From Armatimonadota bacterium (GTDB taxonomy: Bacteria > Armatimonadota > Zipacnadia > Zipacnadales > JABUFB01), in contig JABUFB010000008.1 of the NCBI GenBank assembly GCA_013314775.1, positions 310,001-374,000 of the forward strand: DNA of 64,000 nucleotides. The letters are read 5' to 3'. Under the pieces are notes generated by a model. The model had not been told where the DNA came from and ran no database searches. It worked only from the letters and a program-made list of their open reading frames with translations. The position numbers and the translations under genes were made by a program. Below are positions 1 to 8,846 of this stretch, piece by piece (position 1 is the first letter of the stretch; each line of letters begins with the position of its first letter).

Positions 1-245
1 GGGTCGCACTCCGGCGGGGAGTACTGCAGCAGTTCCAGGACTTTCGCCCGGCCCTGGGCTTTCCATGCTTCCACGTCGGTGAACCGGTCATTGAGAAATG
101 ACAGGTCCAGCGGGGAGCCGGCAGCGGTCGCGCGTACGAAGGGATACAGGCTGCCCATCTGCGCGTTCGGCACTTCTGGCTGCTGCGCGGAGCAGGCGGA
201 AAGAAAAAGGGCAATCAGGGCAATGGCGAGGACCAGGGATGTCAT
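1..245 (-). CDS. Secreted lipoprotein, probable alpha/beta-hydrolase N-terminus (partial)
   Basis: The gene runs off the left edge, so only the first 81 residues are visible. They begin with a lipoprotein-type signal: a hydrophobic run ending in LSAC at about residues 15-18, so the mature protein is probably anchored through that cysteine. The rest (SFLNDRFTDVEAWKAQGR and onwards) resembles the helical lead-in of large acetyl-xylan-esterase-like alpha/beta hydrolases, as in the hydrolase at 45955-47973. The catalytic domain lies outside the window, so the enzyme call is inference from the N-terminus. The start is fixed by a strong GAGGAGG ribosome site seven bases upstream. It lies 109 bases downstream of the PKD protein on the same strand. 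Confidence 0.55.
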   Translation of the reverse strand, partial: MTSLVLAIALIALFLSACSAQQPEVPNAQMGSLYPFVRATAAGSPLDLSFLNDRFTDVEAWKAQGRAKVLELLQYSPPECD

Positions 246-354
246 AAGCAAGCCTCCTCTCGCGGCTAGAACAGGTCGGGTTTCAGGGAGACGGATGCAG
301 GCACCGAGTAAGGATGGGAATCAAACTCGATGTCAGCACCCCATTTCCGTTTCA

Positions 355-2808
355 CTATTCGTCTATCTCCCACGTGTATTTCTTGCCATTGGTGCGCGGG
401 TCGGAATTGTCTGACGCCGAGAACCACAGGCCGGTCACCCAGTGGGAGTATCGTCCGTTCCCCTTCTCACGCACGTCCACGTGGGGCGCGTGGGCAGGGC
501 CAAGCTCTTTTCCATCCTCGTAGAGCCGCAGCGTAGACGGGAGGCCGCCCGGGATCCCGTCGCCGGGGTATCGTGGCCCCAGAAGGTACGTGTAGCAGTG
601 GCCCAACTCGCCCGTGATCTTCCCCGCTACCAGAGATCCCCGGAGCGGCAACCCGTACCGGTAGCCGTCCTCATCGACGATACGGTAGCCCGGGACTTCT
701 CTTGGGCCATCAGTGTTCGATATCCAGTCCAGATAGTCGAGGTTCAACCCGGTCCCGTCCGGATTGCGCAGTCGAACCGCATGCCTGCCCGCATTTAGCT
801 TGAATGCGACCGGCTCTCCTGCATCCCCCCGGAGAACCGCGTACGCCCAATTGTCCGCGCCCTGGGACCCATACCCTCCTGAAGACGGGAACCGCATGGC
901 CACTTCCTGCCCGTTTAGTCTCAGGATGCGCGTGGCGTTCTCGGGCGTGGCGTAACGGGCCACCAGGAAATACTCGCCTTCCTGTGGGATGTCCAATTCC
1001 CACTCCAGCCAGTGATCCTGGGTGTTCCAGTGGGACAGCGACAGCCCCGACGCATTCAGCTTGTCATTGCGCAACTGTATGTCCCCGCCGCCCTGAGCCA
1101 CGAACCCCTCAGACTCGGTTCGCAGGACAAGCCCCCATTTGGCGAGCCCAAAGTCCCCTGGAGTTGGGGGCATCTGCACCGTGCGCGTCGAGGAGGCTTC
1201 GTGGCCCGCTGCATCCCGTACCGTGAGCGTCACCGTCACGGGTCCGCTCTCCGCGAGCGCATACTGGACCTGTCTGCCCGTCACCTCATTTCCGCCGATG
1301 TCCCACGTGTAACCGGCGATCTCGCCCTGCGCCGCAACTGAATGGGTCGCATCGAGGTTCAGCACCGCGCCTGCTTCCGACTGGCGCGCAGTCCATGTGA
1401 AGTCCGCCAGCACCTCGTTCAGCAGTCTGATGCGGGCATAGGTAAGCCCAGGCATGCCGTTGGCCTGCCCGAGCACGTCAAGCACTTCACTCGGGGGCGA
1501 GCCGCCGCGTTCGGTGGCAGTCATAAAACTGGTGAACGGTGCCTGCAGAGGCACGCGCACGGGCGTGCCCACGGTCCCATCGGGAAAGAGTTCGACCACG
1601 CGGTTCTCCGCGATGCCTTTGCCGGTTTCATCGGTGCCCGAGCAGTAATAGAATACGAAGAGCCTGCCATCAGGTGTTTTCTGGAAACGCGCGTAGCCGG
1701 GGATCACTGACGACTTCCCCTCTCCGCCTTCGGCAATGGTCCTCCGCTGCACTACCTGTCCACTGTCCACCACACAAGTCTCCAGTGAGTAGGTGATGGG
1801 GACATCCGGGAAGAACTTGTCCCGCACCTTGGGGTTCCACACGCTCTGATCCAGCCAAAGCAGGTGCGCCCGGCCGCTCTCGTCCACCGAAATGTCCAGG
1901 TTCGTGATGTGCCCCGCGGTCTTCTCTCGGCTGGCTATCTCCACCCACTCGCTGAACGGCTCGTTGACGATATCCGGCGTCCATGCGTAGAACAACCGTC
2001 GGAAATCGTAGTCCCAGGTTCGCCCGTTGTTCAGTTCCAGCTTGTACTCGCGCCAGGCTTTCACCGGCTCAATGATGTCGCTGATTGCCAAGACGTGCGC
2101 CGCGCGGTTCTTCAGCGCCACCACCGGGTAACACAGGCGGATCGGTTCCGGCACCTCGTAATCCACGCCCATCGGGAACACCAGCCTGCCGCACTTGGAC
2201 CAGTTCCCCTGGCGGTCGCGGAAGCTCCAGTGCTGCGCCTCGTGCAGCAGGATATTGAGGAGCAGGAGTTCGTTCCCAGGTCCGTCAGCTGCGAACCCCC
2301 GATACGAGTGCTCGGTGAATCCCGGCGAACCCTCCCATGCCGGCAGCAACACCTGCGGCGGGTCCGTCGGTGAAGCCGCTGAGAACTGGAGCACCTGCGG
2401 CTGGGCCGGGCCGTTGTATGCGCCGGGCTCCGTGAGCGTCGGGTTGGCCGAGATGAAGAGCCGGCCGTCCGGGAAAGCGCCGATGGGACAACCCTCCCGG
2501 GTGCGGCCTGTCGGGTCCGCCTGCATCAGGTCCCAGCCCGTCGAGCCACGCTTGAAAAGCATCCAACGCGTGTTGTTCAGCGGCTTTTGGTCTTTCAGGG
2601 TTTCCAATCCACTGACGAACACGTCGTCACCGATACGCGCAATGCATGTCGAGCCGTAGCACCACATCGGCCCCGCGCCGTTGTTCGCCGGCTCGTATGT
2701 GTACACTGTCTCCTGGACCTCAACGACAGGCAGTAGGGGTTTCTGTGCTTGTGCGGTCATTGCGAGCGTCACTCCCAGTACTATCGCGGCGGCACAGGTT
2801 GTCTTCAT
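355..2808 (-). CDS. Secreted protein with propeller-like N-terminus, PKD domain and CBM-like domain
   Basis: An 817-aa exported protein; residues 1-22 are a clean Sec signal peptide ending in AQAQ. Residues 25-460 look like a repetitive beta-rich BNR/sialidase-type propeller (WYGS/W-rich blades) with no catalytic set I can identify. A PKD domain follows at about 470-550 (LDATHSVAAQGEIAGYTWD), then a carbohydrate-binding-like beta-sandwich at about 565-700 (WLEWELDIPQEGEYFLVARY) of the CBM35 type. The C-terminal 110 residues are unassigned. The ATG overlaps the stop of the upstream deacetylase-like gene by four bases (ATGA), implying translational coupling. It probably binds or acts on an extracellular glycan; substrate unknown. 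Confidence 0.7.
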   Translation of the reverse strand: MKTTCAAAIVLGVTLAMTAQAQKPLLPVVEVQETVYTYEPANNGAGPMWCYGSTCIARIGDDVFVSGLETLKDQKPLNNTRWMLFKRGSTGWDLMQADPTGRTREGCPIGAFPDGRLFISANPTLTEPGAYNGPAQPQVLQFSAASPTDPPQVLLPAWEGSPGFTEHSYRGFAADGPGNELLLLNILLHEAQHWSFRDRQGNWSKCGRLVFPMGVDYEVPEPIRLCYPVVALKNRAAHVLAISDIIEPVKAWREYKLELNNGRTWDYDFRRLFYAWTPDIVNEPFSEWVEIASREKTAGHITNLDISVDESGRAHLLWLDQSVWNPKVRDKFFPDVPITYSLETCVVDSGQVVQRRTIAEGGEGKSSVIPGYARFQKTPDGRLFVFYYCSGTDETGKGIAENRVVELFPDGTVGTPVRVPLQAPFTSFMTATERGGSPPSEVLDVLGQANGMPGLTYARIRLLNEVLADFTWTARQSEAGAVLNLDATHSVAAQGEIAGYTWDIGGNEVTGRQVQYALAESGPVTVTLTVRDAAGHEASSTRTVQMPPTPGDFGLAKWGLVLRTESEGFVAQGGGDIQLRNDKLNASGLSLSHWNTQDHWLEWELDIPQEGEYFLVARYATPENATRILRLNGQEVAMRFPSSGGYGSQGADNWAYAVLRGDAGEPVAFKLNAGRHAVRLRNPDGTGLNLDYLDWISNTDGPREVPGYRIVDEDGYRYGLPLRGSLVAGKITGELGHCYTYLLGPRYPGDGIPGGLPSTLRLYEDGKELGPAHAPHVDVREKGNGRYSHWVTGLWFSASDNSDPRTNGKKYTWEIDE

Positions 2809-4637
2809 CCGAGGCCTCCGTCTTCACATGTTGCGGCGGCGAGGACCACATCATGCGCACCGGGCGGCAAGGCGATGAAGGCCCAGTGCGCGCCGAACTC
2901 CCGTGCTATCCGCACCGGCGCGCACTCACCGTTCACTATCGCCGACACGGCGGGTGTCTCGCCCGTACAGACTTTCACCACGAAACCACCCTGGTAATTG
3001 CAGGTCGCCCGGAAGCAGACGCGTCCGTCTACCTCGCGCACATCCTCAACAGTTGCTTCGGCCCTTGCCAGCCACCAGCGGGCAAGTTCGTCGCTGCCCA
3101 TGAAAACGCAGGTTGCCTTGCGCTCAGCCAGATACCGCAGCAGCTCATCCACTGCCGCGCGGCATGCAGGGAAAGTCGCCAGGTATATCGGGTGGTAGAA
3201 AAACCCCAGGGTCAGTCGGTATCGCAGGGCGAGGTCCACGGCCTCGTGGATTCTCGCAGGATCCGTCTCATCCTGCAGATACCCCACCTCGTATGCACCG
3301 ATATGTTCCTCCACGAAGTCGATACGCTCGTTCCCGTTTCGCCAGTCATCCCAGACGCGTCGCGGGAAGGCGGTTCCGAAGGAGAGGTCGATGCTATTCA
3401 CCGGGTTGACCGGCGGCGATATCAGTCCCATCCAGCTATTATCACCAAGCTGCCCTTCCTCAGCCATCCACCGCGCCGGTTCACACCAGCCGACCCAGCG
3501 CACCCAGTGGTTCACCGAACACACCGCCGGACGCCCGAAGACCTCCTTGAACAGGGCCGACTGCCGGCGCACATCCTCCCGCGTGAAACCGGTTGGGTGG
3601 TCAAAACCCGCCATGAAATCATAGTGCAGCGAAAGCTCGTGACCGTTGCCCTCAATGTGCCTGATTTCATCGGCGCTCAGGGCGAAACGTCCCTCAACCG
3701 GCATGCAGTTGATATGGTATGGCAGTCCGCGGCTGCGCATGAAATCGGAGGCTGTCACCTGATATTCAGGAGTGCCTTCGTCGTCGCCTCCGAAGGAGAT
3801 CAGAGCGTCGGCCACTTCACCATCCGCCGGCGGGATCTGGTGGATCATCGGTACCGGCTGGCGGCCGATCATATTCTGCAGCAGAAAGTGGAGCTCATCA
3901 CTGTAGCCCACTTCGCGCTGGTTCTGCTCGATGATCCTGGCGTCCATAGCTCGCAGGTATCCGTCTCCGTCGAAGTCGGCTTCGACCGGACGTCCCTGGT
4001 GGACCGCCCACATCGTCTGCGCCACGTCGAATGCGAAGTAGAATGCGTGCCCTGCCCCAACGTCGCGGCCGGTGATGGCTGCGAAGCCAGTGGGGAGTGC
4101 GGCCCTGCCCCGACCGGGATCATCCGGTGCTGGTCGCAGCAGTCGAGCTATCGTCTCGGCGCCACGCGGCATAACGAGACGCACCGGTGATACCGCAATC
4201 AATGGCTGGTCGGGATGCAGGTCCGAATGGATGCCCTGCGTGACCGGTGTCTCGGTCAGTTCCAGATAGGCGCAGATGCTGAATTCATCGGGGCTCTGCC
4301 GCCACCAGTCTCCGCCCTCAATTCCAAAGACCTCATTCAGTCCTCCGCACGCAAAACCGATGAGCGTGCCGCCACCGGAAATCCAGTCCATGAGGACTGA
4401 TGCAGCCGCCGGGTCGAAAGATGTGCAATCCATGCCGCCCGCGATGAGGACGCGGTACCCGGAGAGGCGCTCTTCGTCAGCCAGAAGGGCAGGCGGCAGA
4501 GAGTCAGCGTTCACGCCAAGACGGTTGAGTATCTCCTCGCAGTACCGGTGCCAGTAATTCCGTCCGCAGGCATTGAGTTGGGCATGCAGCCCCGCATCGT
4601 AGGTCCAGGCGACCTTTATCCGGGCACCGGGCGGCAT
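2805..4637 (-). CDS. GATase-like / NodB-like polysaccharide deacetylase-related protein
   Basis: A 610-aa protein without a signal peptide. The N-terminal third (about 1-180) resembles the class I glutamine-amidotransferase-like fold that accompanies glycosidases (VLIAGGMDCTSF, then ISGGGTLIGFACGG). From about residue 275 comes a NodB-homology-like region: SFGGDDEG in place of the usual TFDDG metal motif and GHELSLHYD as the His motif. The divergent first motif makes deacetylase activity uncertain. An upstream in-frame extension is possible, but the ATG at 4637 overlaps the aminotransferase stop by one base (TGATG), which decides the start. Between an aminotransferase and a secreted glycan-binding protein, a role in amino-sugar handling is plausible but inferred. 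Confidence 0.7.
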   Translation of the reverse strand: MPPGARIKVAWTYDAGLHAQLNACGRNYWHRYCEEILNRLGVNADSLPPALLADEERLSGYRVLIAGGMDCTSFDPAAASVLMDWISGGGTLIGFACGGLNEVFGIEGGDWWRQSPDEFSICAYLELTETPVTQGIHSDLHPDQPLIAVSPVRLVMPRGAETIARLLRPAPDDPGRGRAALPTGFAAITGRDVGAGHAFYFAFDVAQTMWAVHQGRPVEADFDGDGYLRAMDARIIEQNQREVGYSDELHFLLQNMIGRQPVPMIHQIPPADGEVADALISFGGDDEGTPEYQVTASDFMRSRGLPYHINCMPVEGRFALSADEIRHIEGNGHELSLHYDFMAGFDHPTGFTREDVRRQSALFKEVFGRPAVCSVNHWVRWVGWCEPARWMAEEGQLGDNSWMGLISPPVNPVNSIDLSFGTAFPRRVWDDWRNGNERIDFVEEHIGAYEVGYLQDETDPARIHEAVDLALRYRLTLGFFYHPIYLATFPACRAAVDELLRYLAERKATCVFMGSDELARWWLARAEATVEDVREVDGRVCFRATCNYQGGFVVKVCTGETPAVSAIVNGECAPVRIAREFGAHWAFIALPPGAHDVVLAAATCEDGGLG

Positions 4638-5794
4638 CAGCACAGTCTCCCAACCGCGTTGTGTAGGCGCTCGGCGTCGGCCTTCGCAGCGTCTTCGGCC
4701 TGGAACGGGTAGGCCAGCATGATCCGCGGGAATAGCGCCTCCGCCTGTGGACACAGGCCGCGCGGGTATTGGTTGCCCGATCCCTGGTAGAGGGGGCAGT
4801 CCAGCGGGCAGCCCCGGCCGTAGCCCATCCGGTTCCGTATGAGAGGATGGTCATATGCGGGCATGTTGGTGTATCCCAGGCTCACTCCACAACCCTCCTC
4901 CTGCAGGACCCGCGAAAAATCGTCTCGCGAAATGCCCCTTTCCGCGCCATTGAAATTGGCGCCCCACAGGTGGAATGTGTGGTCCGAGCCTTCCGGGCCT
5001 CTCTGCAGGGTGATCCAGTCGCAGTCGGCAACAGCGGCATCGTATGCGGCCGCGTTGCATTTCATTGTCTCGATGTAGCCTGCCACCACCTCCAACTGGG
5101 CCAGTCCGATTGCCGCGATCGGCTCAGTTATCCGATAGTTGAAGTGCAGCCCGTGGGCCACGGAAAGGAAGGTGGGCGCTCCAGCGTGTAGCGCCAGTTC
5201 TTTCGCCAGATCCTCGCGGTTCGTAATCGCCATTCCGCCGTCACCCAGGCCAAGCTGTTTGCTGGCCTGGAAACTGAAAGAGCCGATATCGCCCCAGGTG
5301 CCTACAAACCTCCCCTTGTAACGGCACAGCACCGCGTGGGCGCAGTCCTCGATAACCAGCAGACCGTTGCGATGGGCGATCTCCACGATCCGGTCCATCT
5401 CGGCCGCGAGACCGCAGACGTGAGTCACGATGAGCGCCTTGGTGCGATCGGTAATGCAAGCCTCAATACAGTCCGGGTCCATATTCCACGTGACCGGGTT
5501 GACGTCCACGAAGACCGGAACCGCATTGTTGTACATCACCGCCATTGCCCCAAACACACACACGGGATCGCACAGGACCTCATCCCCAGCACCTGCTCCG
5601 GCGGCGATCACGGATGCATGCAAGACGGACATCGCCGAGTTCATCGCCACCCCGTAGCGAGCGCCGTGTGCTCCGGCGAATGCCTCCTCGAACCGGGCGG
5701 TGAACTGTCCCCCACCGAGACACGACAACTGCCCCGACTCCAGCACCTTCCTGACGTTCTCAAGCTCTCGCTCGCCGAAACTGCGAACGGGCAT
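4637..5794 (-). CDS. DegT/DnrJ/EryC1/StrS family PLP-dependent aminotransferase
   Basis: A 385-aa cytoplasmic fold-type I PLP enzyme of the sugar aminotransferase family. Features seen: N-terminal MPVRSFGERELENV with LESGQLSCLGGG at about 22-33, the EDCAHA segment, and SFQASKQLG with the Schiff-base lysine at about K179. The family transfers an amino group to a keto sugar, normally a nucleotide sugar, or acts on a ketocyclitol. The ATG at 5794 is chosen over the one at 5824 because GGAGGTGGACTT sits just before it. First gene of a coupled minus-strand operon with the GATase/NodB-like and PKD proteins. The substrate cannot be read from sequence. Confidence 0.88.
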   Translation of the reverse strand: MPVRSFGERELENVRKVLESGQLSCLGGGQFTARFEEAFAGAHGARYGVAMNSAMSVLHASVIAAGAGAGDEVLCDPVCVFGAMAVMYNNAVPVFVDVNPVTWNMDPDCIEACITDRTKALIVTHVCGLAAEMDRIVEIAHRNGLLVIEDCAHAVLCRYKGRFVGTWGDIGSFSFQASKQLGLGDGGMAITNREDLAKELALHAGAPTFLSVAHGLHFNYRITEPIAAIGLAQLEVVAGYIETMKCNAAAYDAAVADCDWITLQRGPEGSDHTFHLWGANFNGAERGISRDDFSRVLQEEGCGVSLGYTNMPAYDHPLIRNRMGYGRGCPLDCPLYQGSGNQYPRGLCPQAEALFPRIMLAYPFQAEDAAKADAERLHNAVGRLC

Positions 5795-6244
5795 AAGTCC
5801 ACCTCCGAGAGGTTTTGCCGGCACCGTGGCCGCGACTTCCCGCCACGTATTCGCCTATCTCGGGGCTGTTCCCTGCTAGGGTCCGGGAGCCCTTACGGAG
5901 CCGACGCTGTTTTCTCCCTGCGGCTGTTAGCACAGGTTCCGACGGAGTGTGACTTTTACGGCAGACTGCTGTACTAATGTCTGAAATTGGTGGACAGAAG
6001 ACTATATAGAATCTTTAGGTTTTCTTTCTTGAACATGGATTGAACGGAGTTGGCTTTTGCATAGAATAGATCCTGTACTCAAGAAGCTCATGATTTGATG
6101 TCAAAAAGAGCGAATAGAGAGCGATGCTCTCGTTTAGTTCAGCGAAATTGAGCAACGGCTCTGGGGAAGAAACCAGCCTCAGATAGAAATCAGAACAGTC
6201 CGCGCGGGGGCAGCGGCTCTTTGAGAGAGACGGGGTGATTTGAG
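5795..6244. other. Intergenic region with AT-rich leader ahead of the pilin cluster
   Basis: There is no convincing gene here. From about 5950 to 6190 the base composition drops well below the surrounding GC-rich DNA. The stretch holds the promoter at 6040-6067 and, in the predicted transcript, a perfect six-base-pair hairpin at 6117-6131 (GAGAGC, loop GAT, GCTCTC). The implied 5' leader is about 170 bases, long enough for regulation. I compared it by eye with GEMM-type cyclic-di-GMP riboswitches and saw no match. Confidence 0.5.
6040..6067 (+). promoter_or_regulatory. Sigma70-type promoter for the Tad/Flp-like cluster
   Basis: TTGAAC at 6040-6045 and TAGAAT at 6062-6067 are separated by 16 bases within an AT-rich island, about 180 bases upstream of the TadE-like start. 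The hexamers differ from consensus at two and one positions. No other comparable pair was seen between 5795 and 6244. Confidence 0.5.
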
Positions 6245-6733
6245 ATGATCAACACAGTCGTGTCGCGAAGCCTCCGCCGCAGTCGGGGAATGGCCACGGT
6301 CGAGTTGGCGATGGTCCTGCCCATTCTCATGGTTATCCTGTTCGGCATGATCGAATTCGGATACCTCATCAGCACGACCGGGCAGCTCTACAATCTGGCG
6401 CGCGAAGGGGCACGCGCAGCAGCGGTGGGACTCACGCCAGCGCAGGTCGAGGCGCGTCTTCAGGAATCCCTTGGGGTTCTTGACCCGAGCAGCCTGACCG
6501 TTACCCAGACTTACCGGCCCGACGAGTCTTATCCCGCGGACACCTGGCAAGTTCTTGTGGACGACGGGGTGACCAACACCGCTCCTTACGGAGCTCTCAT
6601 TCGGGTTGAGGTCAGCTATCAGCACAAGCTTCTCGTCCCCGGGCTGTTCGGTTGGTTCCTGGCAACAGGCAGCACGCCTCGGGGCGAGGCAGTGAAGCTT
6701 CTTCACACCAGCGTCACCACTCGCCGCGAGTAG
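6245..6733 (+). CDS. TadE-like pseudopilin
   Basis: A 162-aa protein with the N-terminal pseudopilin signature RGMATVELAMVLPILMVIL (residues about 15-33): a Gly before the presumed prepilin-peptidase cut, Glu at +5, then a transmembrane helix. This is the TadE layout; TadE-type minor pilins act in assembly of Flp/Tad pili in the inner membrane and periplasm. The start ATG follows GGGGTGATTTGAG. First gene after the promoter at 6040, with the TadG-like gene 80 bases downstream. No TadA ATPase, secretin or TadB/C platform lies in this window, so those components must be elsewhere or absent. Confidence 0.82.
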   Translation: MINTVVSRSLRRSRGMATVELAMVLPILMVILFGMIEFGYLISTTGQLYNLAREGARAAAVGLTPAQVEARLQESLGVLDPSSLTVTQTYRPDESYPADTWQVLVDDGVTNTAPYGALIRVEVSYQHKLLVPGLFGWFLATGSTPRGEAVKLLHTSVTTRRE

Positions 6734-6813
6734 TGGCACTCACGCCACGTCGTGAGCCGATGCGTGTACGAGCAGCGAGCGGGCCCAAACCCCATCGGGA
6801 GGGGTGAACCAGA

Positions 6814-7788
6814 GTGAAAAGTTCCAGCGTAGGTGCAGTGAGTTTCCCTGGCAGGCGACGCGGCGGCATCATGCCCATGATCATCGTCGCGATGCCTGTT
6901 GCAATAGCCGCGCTTGGAGCGGCCGTGGACCTCGGTCTTCTTTTCATCGCATGCCAGCAGTGCCAGGTCATTGCGGACGCCGGAGCGTGGGCGGGAGCCC
7001 AGGAGTTACCATGTTTTCAGCGCGCGACCGCTGTCGCGCAGGATGTCAGTGAGCGAAACGTTCCACCCGAGACCCAGTTCGAGATCACCACGAACGTCTA
7101 CACCAGTGGACAGATCATTCCCGAGGTGGGACCTGCCCCAACCGGCGGAGCTCTGGAGGTCAATGTCTCGCGCCGCGTGCAGTACTACTTCCTCCCCGTC
7201 GTTGGACTGCACGGCACCCGCGTCATGCGGTCAGCCGTCACATCGCGCATGGGCGGGAGTACCTGCGTCGTGCCGCTCTGGGTGGATTCAGCGACACCGC
7301 TGGAGTTCGGCACTCAGCTTAGCCTTCTGATCCAGGATACGCCAACCGGCATCCCCGGGAGTTTCGGTTTTCTCGATCCCCGCGGCGGCGCGGATTTCAC
7401 CGAACTCCTTGCTGGCACGGCTACCGAAGACGACTGGGAAGCCCAACGCGTCGATCAGGGAGACCTCTTGTCGGCCTATACCGGCGTGAGGGTTGGGGAA
7501 TGGGTCAACGCACTGCAGTCTCGGATCGACAGCGCGGCACTCCCTCCATGGGCCACCGATACCTTCGGCGACTTCCGGGCCGATAACCCGCGGATAATGA
7601 TGGTGCCCTTGGTGCGGTACAACGGCGGAACCGGCAGCGGCGCGGGTTTCGAGGTGGTTGAGGTCGGCGCTTTCTGGCTGGAGGCAGTAGACGCTGGCGG
7701 CACAAAGAGCATCACCGGGCGCTTTATCGACTTCATCCGACCCGGAGGCGCTGTCGGCAACGTCAGTCCATCAAGGCTGATGAGGTAG
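6814..7788 (+). CDS. TadG-like pilus-assembly protein
   Basis: A 324-aa protein starting at GTG, chosen because GGGAGGGG lies just upstream. Residues 13-45 (GRRRGGIMPMIIVAMPVAIA, then AALGAAVDLG) are the typical TadG N-terminus: a basic Gly-rich lead, a single transmembrane helix and AVDLG. The long extracytoplasmic part is rich in beta-like segments and lacks the von Willebrand A domain found in longer TadG proteins. Expected to be membrane-anchored and to work with the TadE-like protein in pilus biogenesis. Position between TadE-like and Flp-like genes supports the call. Confidence 0.75.
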   Translation: MKSSSVGAVSFPGRRRGGIMPMIIVAMPVAIAALGAAVDLGLLFIACQQCQVIADAGAWAGAQELPCFQRATAVAQDVSERNVPPETQFEITTNVYTSGQIIPEVGPAPTGGALEVNVSRRVQYYFLPVVGLHGTRVMRSAVTSRMGGSTCVVPLWVDSATPLEFGTQLSLLIQDTPTGIPGSFGFLDPRGGADFTELLAGTATEDDWEAQRVDQGDLLSAYTGVRVGEWVNALQSRIDSAALPPWATDTFGDFRADNPRIMMVPLVRYNGGTGSGAGFEVVEVGAFWLEAVDAGGTKSITGRFIDFIRPGGAVGNVSPSRLMR

Positions 7789-7850
7789 GTTAGCTAGCGG
7801 ATGAGCGGGTCGAACGCGGGGCAGAATAGAACGGCGAGGAGATGGGCAGC

Positions 7851-8093
7851 GTGAGTAGTCTGGAGTGGTGTGTGAGGCTTCTGGCAGGCACGACACGGGG
7901 GGCGGCGCTCCGCGGGTTCTGGAACGATCAGGACGGCGTCACCAGCGTGGAGTATGCGCTGGTTCTGGCCGTAGTCGTTGTCAGTTCGGCAGCGGCATGG
8001 CATACGCTCACGGGCAGCATGGTCCGCGCTCTGTCCACCGTAATGGATTCGGTGGACGGGGTCGATGGGCCTGGTAGCGCCGAGCCGTATTGA
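7851..8093 (+). CDS. Flp-type pilin
   Basis: An 80-aa pilin. The core DGVTSVEYALVLAVVVV has the Flp signature: Gly at the predicted prepilin-peptidase site, Glu at +5 followed by Tyr, then a hydrophobic helix. The 25-residue leader before the cleavage site is long and weakly basic, as in Flp prepilins. GTG at 7851 is preferred over ATG at 7842 because GAGGAG abuts the ATG but sits nine bases before the GTG. The mature product would be about 50 residues, the size of Flp major pilins. It sits between the TadG-like and response-regulator genes. Confidence 0.78.
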   Translation: MSSLEWCVRLLAGTTRGAALRGFWNDQDGVTSVEYALVLAVVVVSSAAAWHTLTGSMVRALSTVMDSVDGVDGPGSAEPY

Positions 8094-8138
8094 ACGGGGC
8101 TGAGTTTTGAAGCAGTTGGCACGTGAGGTGGGATGACC

Positions 8139-8816
8139 ATGTCCGATCAGATACTGCTCATCGATGATGACAGTGTGCTGGCTGCCGCAGTCGAGCGTGT
8201 GCTTGCGAGGGCAGGGTATGAGGTGCTCCGTGCCGGGAGCGCCCGTGCCGCAAGGGCGATAATCACTGACACCGAGCCAGGTCTGGTTGTTCTTGACCTC
8301 ATACTGCCGGACGAGGACGGGCTCGATTTCTGCCGGGAGATACGGGCGCGCTCTGATATTCCCATCGTGATCACGTCCTGCCGGACTGACCACGCGGACC
8401 GTATTGTCGGTCTTGAAGCAGGGGCAGATGACTACGTGACCAAGCCGTTCAACCTGTCCGAGTTAGCCTGCAGGATAGGGGCTGTTCTACGGCGCGCGAG
8501 CGCAAGCAGCGGACCGGAGGATGACCGTGGCCGGCCTGTCGAGGGCCAGGTTTCCAGCTCGTTGCCGAACGTGGTGGAGATCTTGGACAGCAAGGTCGCG
8601 CTGACGGAGGCAGAGCGCCGTATTCTCGCCGAGCTCGCCCGACGCTCCGGAGAAGTTGTCAGCCCCGCTGAACTCGCTAGCACACTGGGAAACCGTCGAT
8701 CGCGACACACACGCACCGCGGCCAGCCACATCGCTTCCATACGCAGGAAGTTGGCAGCGGCCGGTGTGCAAGACGTAATCAAGACCGTGAGAGGCTTCGG
8801 GTACCGACTGGGGTGA
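8139..8816 (+). CDS. OmpR/PhoB-family response regulator
   Basis: A 225-aa two-domain transcription factor. The receiver domain (1-115) has the acidic cluster LLIDDD (D9-D11), phospho-acceptor D53 in VVLDLILPDEDG, T79 and K102 in KPF. The C-terminal winged helix (about 145-225) has TEAERRILAELARR and ends in KTVRGFGYRLG, typical of OmpR-type effectors. ATG 8139 fits the GAGGTGGG ribosome site better than ATG 8133. No histidine kinase gene is adjacent, so it is an orphan here. Its position between two pilin genes suggests control of pilus expression, by inference. Confidence 0.9.
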   Translation: MSDQILLIDDDSVLAAAVERVLARAGYEVLRAGSARAARAIITDTEPGLVVLDLILPDEDGLDFCREIRARSDIPIVITSCRTDHADRIVGLEAGADDYVTKPFNLSELACRIGAVLRRASASSGPEDDRGRPVEGQVSSSLPNVVEILDSKVALTEAERRILAELARRSGEVVSPAELASTLGNRRSRHTRTAASHIASIRRKLAAAGVQDVIKTVRGFGYRLG

Positions 8817-8846
8817 CCCGGGCCGTTCCAGCAGGAGGCGAATAGT

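Noticed and set aside
2646-4190. 514-aa plus-strand open frame
   Set aside because: It is antisense to the aminotransferase-linked genes with ribosome sites and recognisable domains; it has low-complexity His/Arg/Val composition and no motif.
6074-6244. Cyclic-di-GMP riboswitch in the pilin leader
   Set aside because: Leader length and pilin context fit, but I found no match to the conserved GEMM core by eye.
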